Positions 1 through 8,287 of a stretch of DNA of 64,000 nt are shown here, one piece after another. Within the stretch, counting starts at the first letter, position 1. Each line of letters opens with the position of its first letter. The notes beneath the pieces were generated by a model. It saw only the letters and a program-made list of their open reading frames with translations. It was not told the origin of the DNA and did no database searches. The position numbers and the translations under genes were made by a program. The DNA comes from Erythrobacter sp. (lineage in GTDB: Bacteria; Pseudomonadota; Alphaproteobacteria; Sphingomonadales; Sphingomonadaceae), in assembly GCA_009993605.1 (NCBI GenBank), contig JAACTB010000008.1:205268-269267 (forward strand), in the 5' to 3' direction.

Positions 1-656
1 CGCTCCACGAACAGCGGATGCATGACGACGTGACGATCTGGTCGCGCGGCGTCGATCGCGATATTTTCGACCCGTCGAAACGCGACCCGCAATGGCGCCG
101 AGGGCTGGGCCTTGCGGACGAGGATGTCGCCATCGCCTTTCTCGGGCGGCTGGTGATGGAAAAGGGCCTCGGCATGTTCGCCGATACGATGGCCGAATTG
201 CAGGCGCGGGGCGTCGGGCACAAGGTTCTCGTCATCGGTGACGGGCCTGCGCGCGGCTGGTTCGAGAAGGCTTTGCCTGATGCGATCTTCGCCGGATTTC
301 AGACCGGCGCGGATCTCGGCCGGGCGCTGGCGAGCGCCGATATCTTCTTCAATCCGTCGATCACCGAAACCTTCGGTAATGTCACGCTCGAAGCCATGGC
401 GAGCGGCCTGCCCGTGGTCGCCGCCGGCGCGACCGGAAGCGCGAGCCTGGTCGCGGATGGCGAGACCGGCGCACTGGTCGCTGCGGGATCGCCGGAAGGC
501 TTCGCCGATGCGATCGCCCCCTATTGCCGGGACGACGCGCTGCGCCACGCCCACGGCGCGGCGGGCGAGAGGGCCAGCCGCGCCTATTCCTGGGATGCGA
601 TCAATCAGGCCGTGGTCGATACCTATCTGCGGCTGCACGCCCGAACGGATCGCTGA
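1..656 (+). CDS. Glycosyltransferase family 4-like, 5'-truncated by window edge
   Basis: The open frame enters from the left edge, so the N-terminal acceptor domain is missing. About 217 residues remain. They begin in the linker (WSRGVD followed by F-P), which in GT-B glycosyltransferases leads into the C-terminal Rossmann domain. The nucleotide-sugar-binding region is visible: FLGRLVMEKG, then DGPARGWFE, then a PSITETFGNVTLEAMASG stretch carrying the E-x7-E type motif, then a G-LV-A-GS tail. The family transfers sugars from nucleotide donors to lipids or polysaccharides in the cytosol. Acceptor and linkage cannot be told from this fragment. The stop is one base before the convergent membrane-protein gene. 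Confidence 0.85.
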   Translation, partial: LHEQRMHDDVTIWSRGVDRDIFDPSKRDPQWRRGLGLADEDVAIAFLGRLVMEKGLGMFADTMAELQARGVGHKVLVIGDGPARGWFEKALPDAIFAGFQTGADLGRALASADIFFNPSITETFGNVTLEAMASGLPVVAAGATGSASLVADGETGALVAAGSPEGFADAIAPYCRDDALRHAHGAAGERASRAYSWDAINQAVVDTYLRLHARTDR

Positions 657-657
657 G

Positions 658-1098
658 TTACCGCAGCACGCCCTTGCGCCGCATCGACCAGCTGTAGATC
701 AGCAGGAAGACTGCCACGCTCCATAGCAGGATCGGAAACCAAGCGGGCTGCATCGCTTCGAGTTCCGGCGGCATCACCGCACCCACTTCGTAGATCGTGG
801 TGAGCAGGATGCCGACCAGCGACAGCGCGAAGGCGATCACCGCCAACCGGCTGCGAAACAGCAGCAGCAACGATCCCAGAAAAGCGCCGACCGTGCCCAT
901 GCCCCAGGCCAGTCTCGCCCAGAACGGAAACGCATCGAGATAGGCGATCCCGGCGGGCGGATATTGCATCGCTTCGAACCAGAATGGGCTGCGCAGGTTC
1001 GAGAAGATGAAATCCGCCGCGCCGATCGCATTCCACAGCAAAGTCACCACGCCGACCACCCACAAGTGCCATGGCGCGTTTGCCCTTCGATCCATCAT
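658..1098 (-). CDS. Small four-helix membrane protein, unknown function
   Basis: This is a 146-residue protein with about four hydrophobic segments: LWVVGVVTLLWNAIGAADF near residues 12-30, a stretch near 65-82, one near 85-100 and one near 123-138. It ends in a basic tail (SMRRKG). It is probably an inner-membrane protein. I do not recognise a named family with certainty; sphingomonads carry similar hypothetical membrane proteins. Two ATG codons lie in tandem at the start. A GGGGAGGG ribosome site sits only 2 bases before the first but 5 before the second, so the true start may be 1095. It converges with the glycosyltransferase and diverges from rarA. Confidence 0.6.
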   Translation of the reverse strand: MMDRRANAPWHLWVVGVVTLLWNAIGAADFIFSNLRSPFWFEAMQYPPAGIAYLDAFPFWARLAWGMGTVGAFLGSLLLLFRSRLAVIAFALSLVGILLTTIYEVGAVMPPELEAMQPAWFPILLWSVAVFLLIYSWSMRRKGVLR

Positions 1099-1183
1099 AC
1101 CCTCCCCTGTTCGGACCCCGCCGGTAACTTACCCAAACCGCGCATGATGGCAAATCGGCGCGCCAATGCCTAAGTCCCGGTCC

Positions 1184-2503
1184 ATGGCCGACCTTTTCGC
1201 CGATGAGCTTCCCCCTTCACGCCCCGCACCCGTTCGCAAGGATGCACCGCTCGCCGACCGGTTGCGGCCCGCCGATCTGGGCGAGGTGATCGGGCAGGAT
1301 CATCTGACCGGTCCCGAAGGCGCGATCGGGCGCATGGTCGCGGCGGGGCGCCTGTCCAGCATGATCCTGTGGGGCCCGCCCGGCACCGGCAAGACGACGA
1401 TCGCGCGCCTCCTCGCCGACAGCGTAGGAATGCGGTTCGAAAGCGTCAGCGCGGTGTTCAGCGGCGTCGCGGATTTGAAGAAAGCCTTTGCCGCCGCCGA
1501 CAAGGCTGCCGAAGCTGGGCAGCGGACCCTGCTGTTCGTGGACGAGATCCACCGCTTCAACCGCGCCCAGCAGGATGGCTTCCTCCCCTTCGTCGAACGG
1601 GGCACGGTCACGCTGGTCGGCGCGACGACCGAGAACCCCAGCTTCGCGCTCAACGCCGCACTTTTGAGCCGCGCGCAAGTGTTGATTCTCCAGCGGCTCG
1701 ATCGCGAGGCGCTCGGCCAGCTTCTGACCCGTGCGGAGGAGCTGGAAGGCCCCCTCCCCCTCACCGATCCGGCGCGCGATGCGCTGGTGGCGAGTGCGGA
1801 TGGCGATGGGCGCTTCCTGCTTAATCAGGCGGAAACGCTCTACAATGCAAAGCTCGACGCACCGCTCGATCCGGCAGCGCTCGGCGCCTTCCTGCAACGC
1901 CGTGTGGCGGTCTACGACAAGGATCGCGAAGGGCATTACAATCTGATTTCCGCCCTCCACAAGGCGGTGCGCGGGTCGGATGTACAGGCATCGCTCTATT
2001 ACCTCGCACGGATGCTGACCGCGGGCGAGGAGCCGCGCTTTCTTGCGCGCAGGCTGGTCCGCATGGCGGTGGAGGACATCGGCATGGCCGACCCGCAGGC
2101 GCTGGTCCAGTGCATGGCGGCGAAGGACGCCTACGAATTTCTCGGTTCGCCCGAGGGGGAGTTGGCGCTGGTCCAATCCTGCATCTACCTCGCCACCGCG
2201 CCCAAATCGAACGCGGCCTATAAAGCGATGAAGGCGAGTTTTCGTAACGCAAAAGAGACCGGCAGCCTGATGCCGCCGCAAAACATTCTCAACGCGCCGA
2301 CCAAACTCATGAAAGAGATCGGATACGGTGCGGGCTATACCTACGATCACAACGCCGAAGAGGGCTTTTCGGGCGATGATTACTGGCCGGAGGAGATGGA
2401 CGCGCAGACCTATTACGAGCCGGTCGATCGCGGGTTCGAGCGCGAGGTGAAGAAGCGGCTCGATTATTGGGATAAGCTGCGGCGTGAACGCAAAGCGGTT
2501 TAG
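1184..2503 (+). CDS. rarA: Replication-associated recombination protein A (RarA/MgsA), AAA+ ATPase
   Basis: This is a clamp-loader-like AAA+ ATPase acting at stalled replication forks. Counting from the upstream ATG at 1166, the Walker A motif GPPGTGKTT is at residues 70-78, Walker B VDEIHRF at 125-131 and sensor-1 GATTENPSF at 152-160. A C-terminal tetramerisation region follows, with the conserved MPPQNILNAPTKLMKEIGYG. The length of about 440 residues is normal for the family. I prefer ATG 1184 (MADLF), since related proteins tend to begin this way, but neither start has a clear Shine-Dalgarno sequence. The stop lies inside the next gene, which begins 20 bases earlier. Confidence 0.93.
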   Translation: MADLFADELPPSRPAPVRKDAPLADRLRPADLGEVIGQDHLTGPEGAIGRMVAAGRLSSMILWGPPGTGKTTIARLLADSVGMRFESVSAVFSGVADLKKAFAAADKAAEAGQRTLLFVDEIHRFNRAQQDGFLPFVERGTVTLVGATTENPSFALNAALLSRAQVLILQRLDREALGQLLTRAEELEGPLPLTDPARDALVASADGDGRFLLNQAETLYNAKLDAPLDPAALGAFLQRRVAVYDKDREGHYNLISALHKAVRGSDVQASLYYLARMLTAGEEPRFLARRLVRMAVEDIGMADPQALVQCMAAKDAYEFLGSPEGELALVQSCIYLATAPKSNAAYKAMKASFRNAKETGSLMPPQNILNAPTKLMKEIGYGAGYTYDHNAEEGFSGDDYWPEEMDAQTYYEPVDRGFEREVKKRLDYWDKLRRERKAV

Positions 2504-3368
2504 GCATTTCCTCGCCATCGACTGGTCGGGCGCGAAGGGGCGGCGGCAAAAGGGTATCGCGCTCGCTCTTGCCGATGGCGCGGGCGGCCCGCCGGTTCTG
2601 GTGGAGCGCGGGCGCGGCTGGGGGCGGGAGGATGTGCTGGCGCTGCTGCGCGACGATCTGCCCGCCGATACTCTGGTCGGAATGGATCTCGGCATCGCGC
2701 TGCCTTTCGCGGATTGCGGCGCCTATTTTCCCGTTCTTGCGGACAGCCCGCCCGACGCGCCCGCCCTGTGGGCGTTGATCGACGCGGTATGCGAGGAGGA
2801 TCCGAACCTCGAGGCGGGACGCTTCGTCGCCGATCCGCGCTTCGCACCGTTTTTCCGCAACGGCGTCGAAACCGGACTGCACTTCCGCTGCGACGGAGCC
2901 GCACATGGCAGGGGGCGCTTTCGCGTCACCGAAGCAGCGCAAGCCCGGATGGGGTGCAAGCCCTATTCGAACTTCAACCTCGTCGGCGCGGCTCAAGTGG
3001 GCAAGTCGAGCCTGACGGGAATGCGGATGCTGCATCGCCTGCGCGGTCATCTTCCGGTCTGGCCGATCGATTCGCTGGCCGAAAGCGGGTCGGTCGCGGT
3101 CGAGATCTACACCAGCCTCGCCGCGCTCGAGGCCGGGCGCAGCGTGTCTCGCGCGAAGATGCGCAATTTCGAAGATCTGAACCGCGCGCTCGATACGCTC
3201 GGATCACCGCCAGTTGGGGGCGAAGGGGCGATCGACGACCATTCGTCGGATGCGCTGCTGACCGCCGCGTGGTTGCGCATGGTCGCGCACGATCCGCGCC
3301 GCTGGCACCCTGCCGATCTCACACCCCTCGTCGCGCGAACCGAGGGCTGGACTTTCGGCGCGCTTTGA
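2484..3368 (+). CDS. DUF429-like predicted RNase H-fold protein
   Basis: The protein has 294 residues and starts with GTG inside the end of rarA (20-base overlap), suggesting co-translation. The N-terminus AIDWSGAKG (about residues 10-18) resembles the first strand and catalytic-Asp region of RNase H-like folds in the DUF429 family. Two further acidic clusters follow: VGMDLGIALPF near 64-74 and a late DDHSSDALLTAAWLR near 251-265, also expected for that fold. Nuclease activity is inferred from the fold and has not been shown. The partnership with rarA hints at a DNA maintenance role, but this rests on position only. Confidence 0.65.
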   Translation: MNAKRFRHFLAIDWSGAKGRRQKGIALALADGAGGPPVLVERGRGWGREDVLALLRDDLPADTLVGMDLGIALPFADCGAYFPVLADSPPDAPALWALIDAVCEEDPNLEAGRFVADPRFAPFFRNGVETGLHFRCDGAAHGRGRFRVTEAAQARMGCKPYSNFNLVGAAQVGKSSLTGMRMLHRLRGHLPVWPIDSLAESGSVAVEIYTSLAALEAGRSVSRAKMRNFEDLNRALDTLGSPPVGGEGAIDDHSSDALLTAAWLRMVAHDPRRWHPADLTPLVARTEGWTFGAL

Positions 3369-3404
3369 TCGAAGGGCGTATCCCTCGCGCATCCGACGCA
3401 TCGG

Positions 3405-3480
3405 GCCGGTTTAGCTCAGTTGGTAGAGCAGTTGATTTGTAATCATCAGGCCAGGGGTTCGAATCCTCTAACCGGCACCA
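3405..3480 (+). tRNA. tRNA-Thr (anticodon TGT)
   Basis: This is a 76-base cloverleaf with encoded CCA. Acceptor arms are GCCGGTT and AACCGGC, the D arm is GCTC/GAGC, the T arm carries TTCGAAT, and the anticodon TGT lies at 3438-3440 in the loop TTTGTAA. It reads ACA threonine codons. The anticodon stem GTTGA/TCATC contains one T-T mismatch at its second pair, which is unusual but leaves four pairs. A T-rich stretch and the structured repeat follow directly. Confidence 0.95.
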
Positions 3481-3580
3481 TTTTTGTTTGGGCGCTCGCT
3501 TTTGCGAGCGCGATGTCCTCGCACCTTTCAGTCGCCGCGGGCGCGCGGTCGCGCTTGCGGTCCGCTGGTCGCGGACCGGT
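3481..3580 (+). repeat. Structured tRNA-linked repeat, copy A
   Basis: After a TTTTTGTTT run next to the tRNA CCA end come four parts. First is a perfect 8-bp hairpin with a TTTT loop (3492-3511). Second is the box GTCCTCG (3515-3521). Third is a small nested stem pair: CCGC 3535-3538 with GCGG 3557-3560, around GCGC-GGTC-GCGC at 3543-3554. Fourth is a 7-bp hairpin, GGTCCGC 3559-3565 with GCGGACC 3571-3577, loop TGGTC. Copies B and C near 17.8-18.0 kb have the same order of parts. The copy lies between tRNA-Thr and the next gene and is not coding as far as I can see. It could be an RNA element or a REP-like palindrome. Confidence 0.75.
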
Positions 3581-3586
3581 TCTCGG

Positions 3587-4684
3587 ATGAGTAGCGACGG
3601 CCCGACCATCGTACTTTTGGGTGCGGGTCATGCGCATCTCGGGGTTATCGACGACTGGCTGAAGCAGGGCCCGCCCGAGGGGCGCACCATTCTCGTCGAG
3701 CCGCGCGACGAGATGCAGTATTCGGGCATGGTGCCGGGCTGGATGGCCGGCGAATATCGCGGCAAGGAAACCCGGATCGCGCTCGAGCCGCTGGTGCGCG
3801 AGGCGTGGATCGACTGGCACCGCTGCCGCGCGGTCGGACTCGATCCCGTACACCGCGAGGTTCGGCTCGAAACGGGCGAGCGGGTCGCTTTCGATCTCTG
3901 CTCCATCGCCATCGGCGGGGCGGGCCGAGCGGACAATCTGGTCGGAACCGATCCGCGACTGATCGACATCCGGCCTATCGACGCCTTCATGGAAAGCTGG
4001 GACAGCGTCGAGGACACCGCCACGCCGCGCCGCATCGCCGTCATCGGCGGCGGGGCGGGCGGAGTCGAACTGGCTTTCGGCGCGCGCAATTCCACGAGCC
4101 GACCCGATGTCGTGCTGATCGCAGGCGAGCACGGCCTCATCCCCGGCCATCCCGCCATAGCCCGCCGCGTCGTGGAGCGCGAACTGGAACGCCAGGATAT
4201 CATCGTCCTCACCGGCGAAGCGCGTTTCGACGACGGCGCGCTTATGGTGGGCAACGAAGCGCTCGAACCCTTCGACGCGATCCTCGCCGCGGTCGGAAGC
4301 GGCGCACCGTCCTGGCCGCGCGCAAGCGGGCTCCCGGTGGATGAGGACGGTTTCATCCGCGTCGGCCCGACCCAGCAGGTCGAGGGATTTCCCCACATCC
4401 TCGCGGCGGGCGACGTGGCGCGGCGCACCGATGTCCGCGTCCGCCATTCGGGCGTCCATGCGGTCTATGCGGGGCCCGTGCTGGCGAAGAATCTGCGCCG
4501 CCTGATCGCGGGGCGCAGCGATCTGGCGACCTATTCGCCGTTCGGCAAAGACTTCTACCTGTTCAACACCTGCCGGGGCACGAGCATCCTCAGCTATGGA
4601 CCTTTGGGCCTCAAGGCGCGCTGGCTGCGGCAGCTCAAGGACTGGCTCGACCGCCGCTGGATTGCGCGTTTCTCGGGTCGTTAG
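3587..4684 (+). CDS. FAD/NAD-dependent pyridine nucleotide-disulfide oxidoreductase (SelD-N-terminal-like family)
   Basis: The protein has 365 residues. An N-terminal FAD-binding Rossmann motif, VLLGAGHAHLGVI, lies near residues 9-21. A second dinucleotide motif, VIGGGAGGVELAFG, is near residue 148, and a late AAGDVARR FAD contact follows. This is the type II NADH-dehydrogenase-like flavoprotein family that in some bacteria is fused to the N-terminus of selenide water dikinase. No SelD domain is present here. The substrate is unknown and it probably acts at the membrane surface. I chose ATG 3587 because the frame upstream runs through the repeat element. The stop overlaps the stop of the convergent gene by 4 bases. 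Confidence 0.8.
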   Translation: MSSDGPTIVLLGAGHAHLGVIDDWLKQGPPEGRTILVEPRDEMQYSGMVPGWMAGEYRGKETRIALEPLVREAWIDWHRCRAVGLDPVHREVRLETGERVAFDLCSIAIGGAGRADNLVGTDPRLIDIRPIDAFMESWDSVEDTATPRRIAVIGGGAGGVELAFGARNSTSRPDVVLIAGEHGLIPGHPAIARRVVERELERQDIIVLTGEARFDDGALMVGNEALEPFDAILAAVGSGAPSWPRASGLPVDEDGFIRVGPTQQVEGFPHILAAGDVARRTDVRVRHSGVHAVYAGPVLAKNLRRLIAGRSDLATYSPFGKDFYLFNTCRGTSILSYGPLGLKARWLRQLKDWLDRRWIARFSGR

Positions 4685-5484
4685 CTACCCAACCGGCTGC
4701 GGATCGCTTCCGACAATTCGCGCACTCTCTCGGCATTGTAGCCGAGATCGCTCACCCCCACCCGGCTCGCCGAGCGCAGGTCGATGCGACTATCGGTCAC
4801 GCGGGCCACGACATCGTCGCGGAAACCGTAAGCAAAGGTCTCGGCCACGCCCTCGACCATCCCCGTCGCATTGTCGGCGCGGATATCGTCGAGGCCGATT
4901 TCACCCATCGCGGCGACCACGGCATTCATCGCCTGTTCGCGGGTCGCGTTGCCGACCGGGATCGGACGCAGATCGGTGTAGTTCGCGGCGATCACGTCGG
5001 CGTGGTTCTGCACGGCGAGATCGCCATCGACGCGGTCCTTCCACAGGTCGATCTGGCCCAGCGGCGTACCGTAATCGACGATCGGGTTCGCACCCCATTC
5101 CTCGCGCATCTGCAAGGTCTGCGCCGAGAAGGCAGGCGGGTTTCTCAGATCGGTGGCGACATCGTGGATCGGCGGCGCGGCCTCTCCGGCGGCGCGAACC
5201 GAGAGCAATCCCATGAACAGGACCACCGGAATGGCCAGCGCCAGTGCGGCTTTCCAGACCGGCCCGCGCGGCGTGCCCTTCCAGGCGACGAACAGGGCGA
5301 TCAGCGCCAAGATAGCGACGATCCCCATCAACCACGGCCCTGCCGTGACGGTCATGAAGCCGAAGCCCGTTTTCCAGCCGATCAGCCCGATCTTCGGCCC
5401 GAACACGGCGATGGCGAGCCACACGAGCAGCGCCAGCGCCGCCCACAGCGCGTATTTCGGCAGGTTCGCCTTCAAATCGCTCAT
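4681..5484 (-). CDS. DUF1499-type membrane protein
   Basis: The protein has 267 residues. Three hydrophobic helices occupy the first third: YALWAALALLVWLAIAVFG near residues 11-29, a second near 44-66 and a third near 78-94. A soluble domain follows with DVATDLRNPPAF, consistent with the DUF1499 family, and an ending with RIDLRSASRVGVSDLGYNAERV, the most conserved part of that family. Function is unknown; the soluble part is probably periplasmic. Its ATG overlaps the queF stop as TGATG, with GAAGAGG as ribosome site, so the two are probably translationally coupled. A longer reading through queF in another frame is spurious. Confidence 0.8.
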   Translation of the reverse strand: MSDLKANLPKYALWAALALLVWLAIAVFGPKIGLIGWKTGFGFMTVTAGPWLMGIVAILALIALFVAWKGTPRGPVWKAALALAIPVVLFMGLLSVRAAGEAAPPIHDVATDLRNPPAFSAQTLQMREEWGANPIVDYGTPLGQIDLWKDRVDGDLAVQNHADVIAANYTDLRPIPVGNATREQAMNAVVAAMGEIGLDDIRADNATGMVEGVAETFAYGFRDDVVARVTDSRIDLRSASRVGVSDLGYNAERVRELSEAIRSRLGS

Positions 5485-5942
5485 CACCCTCTTCCTCTGT
5501 AGGAGGCCACGCCCTGATCGGGCAGCCACAAATCTTTCGGCGGAGCGGAGCTCTGCCAGAACACGTCGATCGGAATGCCGCCGCGTGGATACCAATATCC
5601 ACCGATCCGCAGCCAACGCGGGCCCATCTCGTCGAACAGGCGCTTGCCGATGCCGACGGTCACATCCTCGTGAAACCCGCAATGATTGCGGAAGCTGCCG
5701 AGGAAGAGCTTTAGGCTCTTGCTCTCGACGATGGTTTCGTCGGGCGCATAGTCGATTACGAGATGCGCGAAATCGGGCTGGCCGGTGACCGGGCAGAGCG
5801 AGGTGAATTCGGGCGCGGCGAAGCGCACCATATAGAGTTCGCCGGCGCGCGGATTGGGCACGTAATCGAGCTCCGCCGCTTCGGGTGAGGCGGGAAGCGG
5901 CGTGTTCGCGCCGAGAAACCGGGGTTCTGGTGTGTCGCCCAT
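5484..5942 (-). CDS. queF: NADPH-dependent 7-cyano-7-deazaguanine reductase QueF
   Basis: QueF reduces preQ0 to preQ1 in queuosine tRNA-modification synthesis. The short unimodular form is present (152 residues from ATG 5942). The catalytic cysteine is Cys50 in [11 protein letters not shown] and the catalytic aspartate is Asp57. The family signature ESKSLKLF is at 73-80 and FRNHCGFHE follows. A start further upstream at 6005 would add an unconserved Arg-rich leader, so 5942 is preferred. The neighbour encoding the DUF1499 protein overlaps by one base. No other queuosine gene is in the window. Confidence 0.93.
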   Translation of the reverse strand: MGDTPEPRFLGANTPLPASPEAAELDYVPNPRAGELYMVRFAAPEFTSLCPVTGQPDFAHLVIDYAPDETIVESKSLKLFLGSFRNHCGFHEDVTVGIGKRLFDEMGPRWLRIGGYWYPRGGIPIDVFWQSSAPPKDLWLPDQGVASYRGRG

Positions 5943-6063
5943 GCCGCGCCTCTGCCCGCATCGGCGGGCGGGCGCAAGCGAGAGCTTGGCAAGGGGCCGC
6001 TTCACTCCCTATTCAGCGGCGCATCGCGACCTCTTCGCTTCCCCATTCCGAACCGAATTTTTC

Positions 6064-7401
6064 ATGACCCGCTTCCTTTCATCCGTCGCCCTGCCCCTGT
6101 TCGTTCTCGCCGCCGCTGCGCAGCCCGGCGTCTTGCAAGCGCAATCGGTCCAGGATTTCCAGCTTCCGCCGAACCCGACGCCCAGCCCCAGCCCGAACGT
6201 GCAGGGCCCGGTCGATAGCGAAAGCGGCCCGGTGACGCCGCGCGCGACCGTACAGCCCCTCCCGACGCCCAGCCCGACTGCAAGGCCGAGCGTCACGCCG
6301 ACACCGCGCCCCACTCCTGCTCCCACGCAAACGCCGACGACGCGGCCAAGCCCGACCCTGCGCCTCCCTGCGCCCGCACCCACACCCGCGCCTTCGCGCG
6401 TTCCGAGGCCGCAGCCGAGCGCGGTGGAAAGCCCGGCGCCCGTTCCGCTGCCTGCGCCGACACCGATACCGAGCCCAGAAACCGCGCCCGCAATCGGCGA
6501 GAGCGACACCTCCACCCCGGTGCCGTTCGAACCCAGTCCTTCAATTACGAATGCGCCCGATCCCGCTCCGGTCGAGGACCCAGCGGACGATAGCGAATAT
6601 CTGTGGTGGATCGCCGCGCTGGCGGCGCTTGTCGCTGGTGGAGCGGCTTTGGTGCGGAAGCGGCGCCAGGCGAACGCTCCGGTCCCGACGATCGAACCGC
6701 CGCGCGTCCGGCGCGAGCCCGCCCAACCGGCGGCCGCGAAGCCCGAGCCTGTCGCAGCTCCCGCACCAGTACCGGCATCAGCACCAGCACCAGCACCAGC
6801 ACCAGCACCAGCACCAGCACCAGCACAGGCACCGGCGCCGGCAGCAGCGGTCCCTCCGGCGGCCGTCCCGCCAGCGCCCATCCCCGCCATGACCGAAGCG
6901 GCCAACGGGACGCCCATCAGCGTCCGGTTCGAACCCTTGCGCCTGTCGCGCAGCGTCATGGCAGCCACGCTGTATTACCGCGCGACCATCCTCAATCGCG
7001 GTCCTGTGGCGCTTAACGAAGTCGTCCTCGAAGCCGATCTCGGTTCGGCGAGCGGGGGCCGGCCGGTCGACGAGCAGGTGCTGGACGAGACCACGCCGCT
7101 GACGCCGCGCCATGTCTTCGGGCGGCTTGCGACCGGCCAGTCCGCCCGGTTCGAGGGCAGCGTCCAGATCCCGCTCGCCCAGGCGGACGTGATCCGGCAG
7201 GGCAATACCGCGTTGCTCGTCCCGCTGATGCGGCTGCGGGCGACGGCCAAGGATGCGGTGCCCTTCGCGCGGACCTTCGCCGTCGGCCAACTGGCGGAAA
7301 GCGGATCGAGCCGCCTGCACCCCTTCCGCCTCGACGAAGGGCTGCGGTCGTGGGAACCGCTGGCCCAGCGCGTGCTCGATCGCCCGCTGCCGACCGTCTA
7401 G
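6064..7401 (+). CDS. Pro/Ala-rich single-pass membrane protein
   Basis: The 445-residue protein has a signal peptide (about residues 1-27, ending LQAQS), then a long Pro/Thr/Ser-rich extracytoplasmic region (about 30-165). One membrane helix follows (WWIAALAALVAGGAALV, about 180-196), then a basic stop-transfer KRRQ. A cytoplasmic Ala-Pro linker comes next (about 225-275). The C-terminal domain starts at PISVRFEPLRLSRS and is rich in beta-prone segments. The layout suggests a wall-spanning or scaffold protein, but I recognise no named family. ATG 6064 fits the signal peptide; a start at 5902 would run antisense into queF. It diverges from queF. Confidence 0.65.
   Translation: MTRFLSSVALPLFVLAAAAQPGVLQAQSVQDFQLPPNPTPSPSPNVQGPVDSESGPVTPRATVQPLPTPSPTARPSVTPTPRPTPAPTQTPTTRPSPTLRLPAPAPTPAPSRVPRPQPSAVESPAPVPLPAPTPIPSPETAPAIGESDTSTPVPFEPSPSITNAPDPAPVEDPADDSEYLWWIAALAALVAGGAALVRKRRQANAPVPTIEPPRVRREPAQPAAAKPEPVAAPAPVPASAPAPAPAPAPAPAPAQAPAPAAAVPPAAVPPAPIPAMTEAANGTPISVRFEPLRLSRSVMAATLYYRATILNRGPVALNEVVLEADLGSASGGRPVDEQVLDETTPLTPRHVFGRLATGQSARFEGSVQIPLAQADVIRQGNTALLVPLMRLRATAKDAVPFARTFAVGQLAESGSSRLHPFRLDEGLRSWEPLAQRVLDRPLPTV
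6781..6822 (+). repeat. Hexanucleotide tandem repeat (GCACCA)x7
   Basis: Seven perfect tandem copies of GCACCA are read in frame as Ala-Pro inside the Pro/Ala-rich membrane protein. The unit is two codons, so slippage would lengthen or shorten the linker without changing frame. Confidence 0.9.
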
Positions 7402-7410
7402 AGGCTCAGC

Positions 7411-8256
7411 ATGGATTCGCTCGTTTCGACCGACTGGCTTGCCGCGCATCTGGGCGATCCGGACATCATCGTGCTCGATGCGACCCGGCATCTGCCCGGC
7501 GTGGAGCGCGATCCGCAGGAGGATTTTCACGTCGCGCATATTCCCGGTGCCCGTTTCCTCGACCTCGCCAGCCTGACCGATCGGGACAGTCCGGTTCCGG
7601 GCGCGCTGCCGCGCGGCGAGCACTTGGCCGAAAGGCTTGGCGCGCTCGGTGTGACGGCACAGAGCTGGATCGTTCTCTACGACGATTCGGCGATCAAGAG
7701 CGCGGCGCGCGCCTGGTTCATGCTTCGCCTGTTCGGGCACGAGAGGGTCGCGATCCTCGATGGGGGGTGGGCCAAATGGAGTATGGAAGGGCGCCCGGTC
7801 GAAGGCGGTTCGGTCGCGCCGGAGCCCGCCCCCTACGATATCGGCGCGCAACGCCCGATCGTACGCAGCAAGGCGGACATCCTCGCGAATATCGAAACGG
7901 GCGAGGAACAGATCGTCGACGCCCGCGACGCCGATCGCTTTACCGGCGCGACTATCGACACGGTCCATGATCTGCCCGGCGGCCATATTCCCGGCGCGCG
8001 CAATCTGTTCTTCCGCGACCTGTTCCGCGATGACGGGACCTATCGCCCCAGCCCGGAATTGCGCGCGGCGGTGGCCAAGGCGGGGCTCGATCCGGAGCGT
8101 CCGATCGTCGCCAGCTGTGGCAGCGGGATGACCGCATCGGTGGTCCTGTTTGCGCTCCATCTGATCGGACGGGACGATTTCGCGCTCTATGACGGGAGCT
8201 GGGCGGAATGGGGCGCGGACCCGGATACGCCCAAGGAAACCGGCCCCGCCTCTTGA
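7411..8256 (+). CDS. sseA: Thiosulfate/3-mercaptopyruvate sulfurtransferase
   Basis: This is a tandem-rhodanese enzyme of 281 residues. The first domain holds VLDATRHLPG and the HIPGARFLDL turn. The second holds VDARDADRF and GHIPGARNLFF. The active loop CGSGMTA (Cys236) is the CG(S/T)G(V/M)TA type of 3-mercaptopyruvate sulfurtransferases rather than the thiosulfate type. It moves sulfane sulfur to thiol acceptors or cyanide in the cytosol. It lies just before a cystathionine beta-lyase gene, so a role in cysteine and methionine sulfur traffic is likely. The gap to the preceding gene is 9 bases. Confidence 0.9.
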   Translation: MDSLVSTDWLAAHLGDPDIIVLDATRHLPGVERDPQEDFHVAHIPGARFLDLASLTDRDSPVPGALPRGEHLAERLGALGVTAQSWIVLYDDSAIKSAARAWFMLRLFGHERVAILDGGWAKWSMEGRPVEGGSVAPEPAPYDIGAQRPIVRSKADILANIETGEEQIVDARDADRFTGATIDTVHDLPGGHIPGARNLFFRDLFRDDGTYRPSPELRAAVAKAGLDPERPIVASCGSGMTASVVLFALHLIGRDDFALYDGSWAEWGADPDTPKETGPAS

Positions 8257-8287
8257 TTAATGCGGTCGCTTTCTGTCGAAGAGAGCG

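Noticed and set aside
3405..4684. tRNA-Thr as an integration site of a genomic island
   Set aside because: No integrase or direct repeat of the tRNA 3' end was found, and base composition does not change.
6781..6822. CRISPR-like or minisatellite array
   Set aside because: It is a 6-base in-frame coding repeat with no spacers.
8257..8287. Riboswitch ahead of metC
   Set aside because: The gap is only 31 bases and shows no paired stems of a SAM- or SAH-type element.
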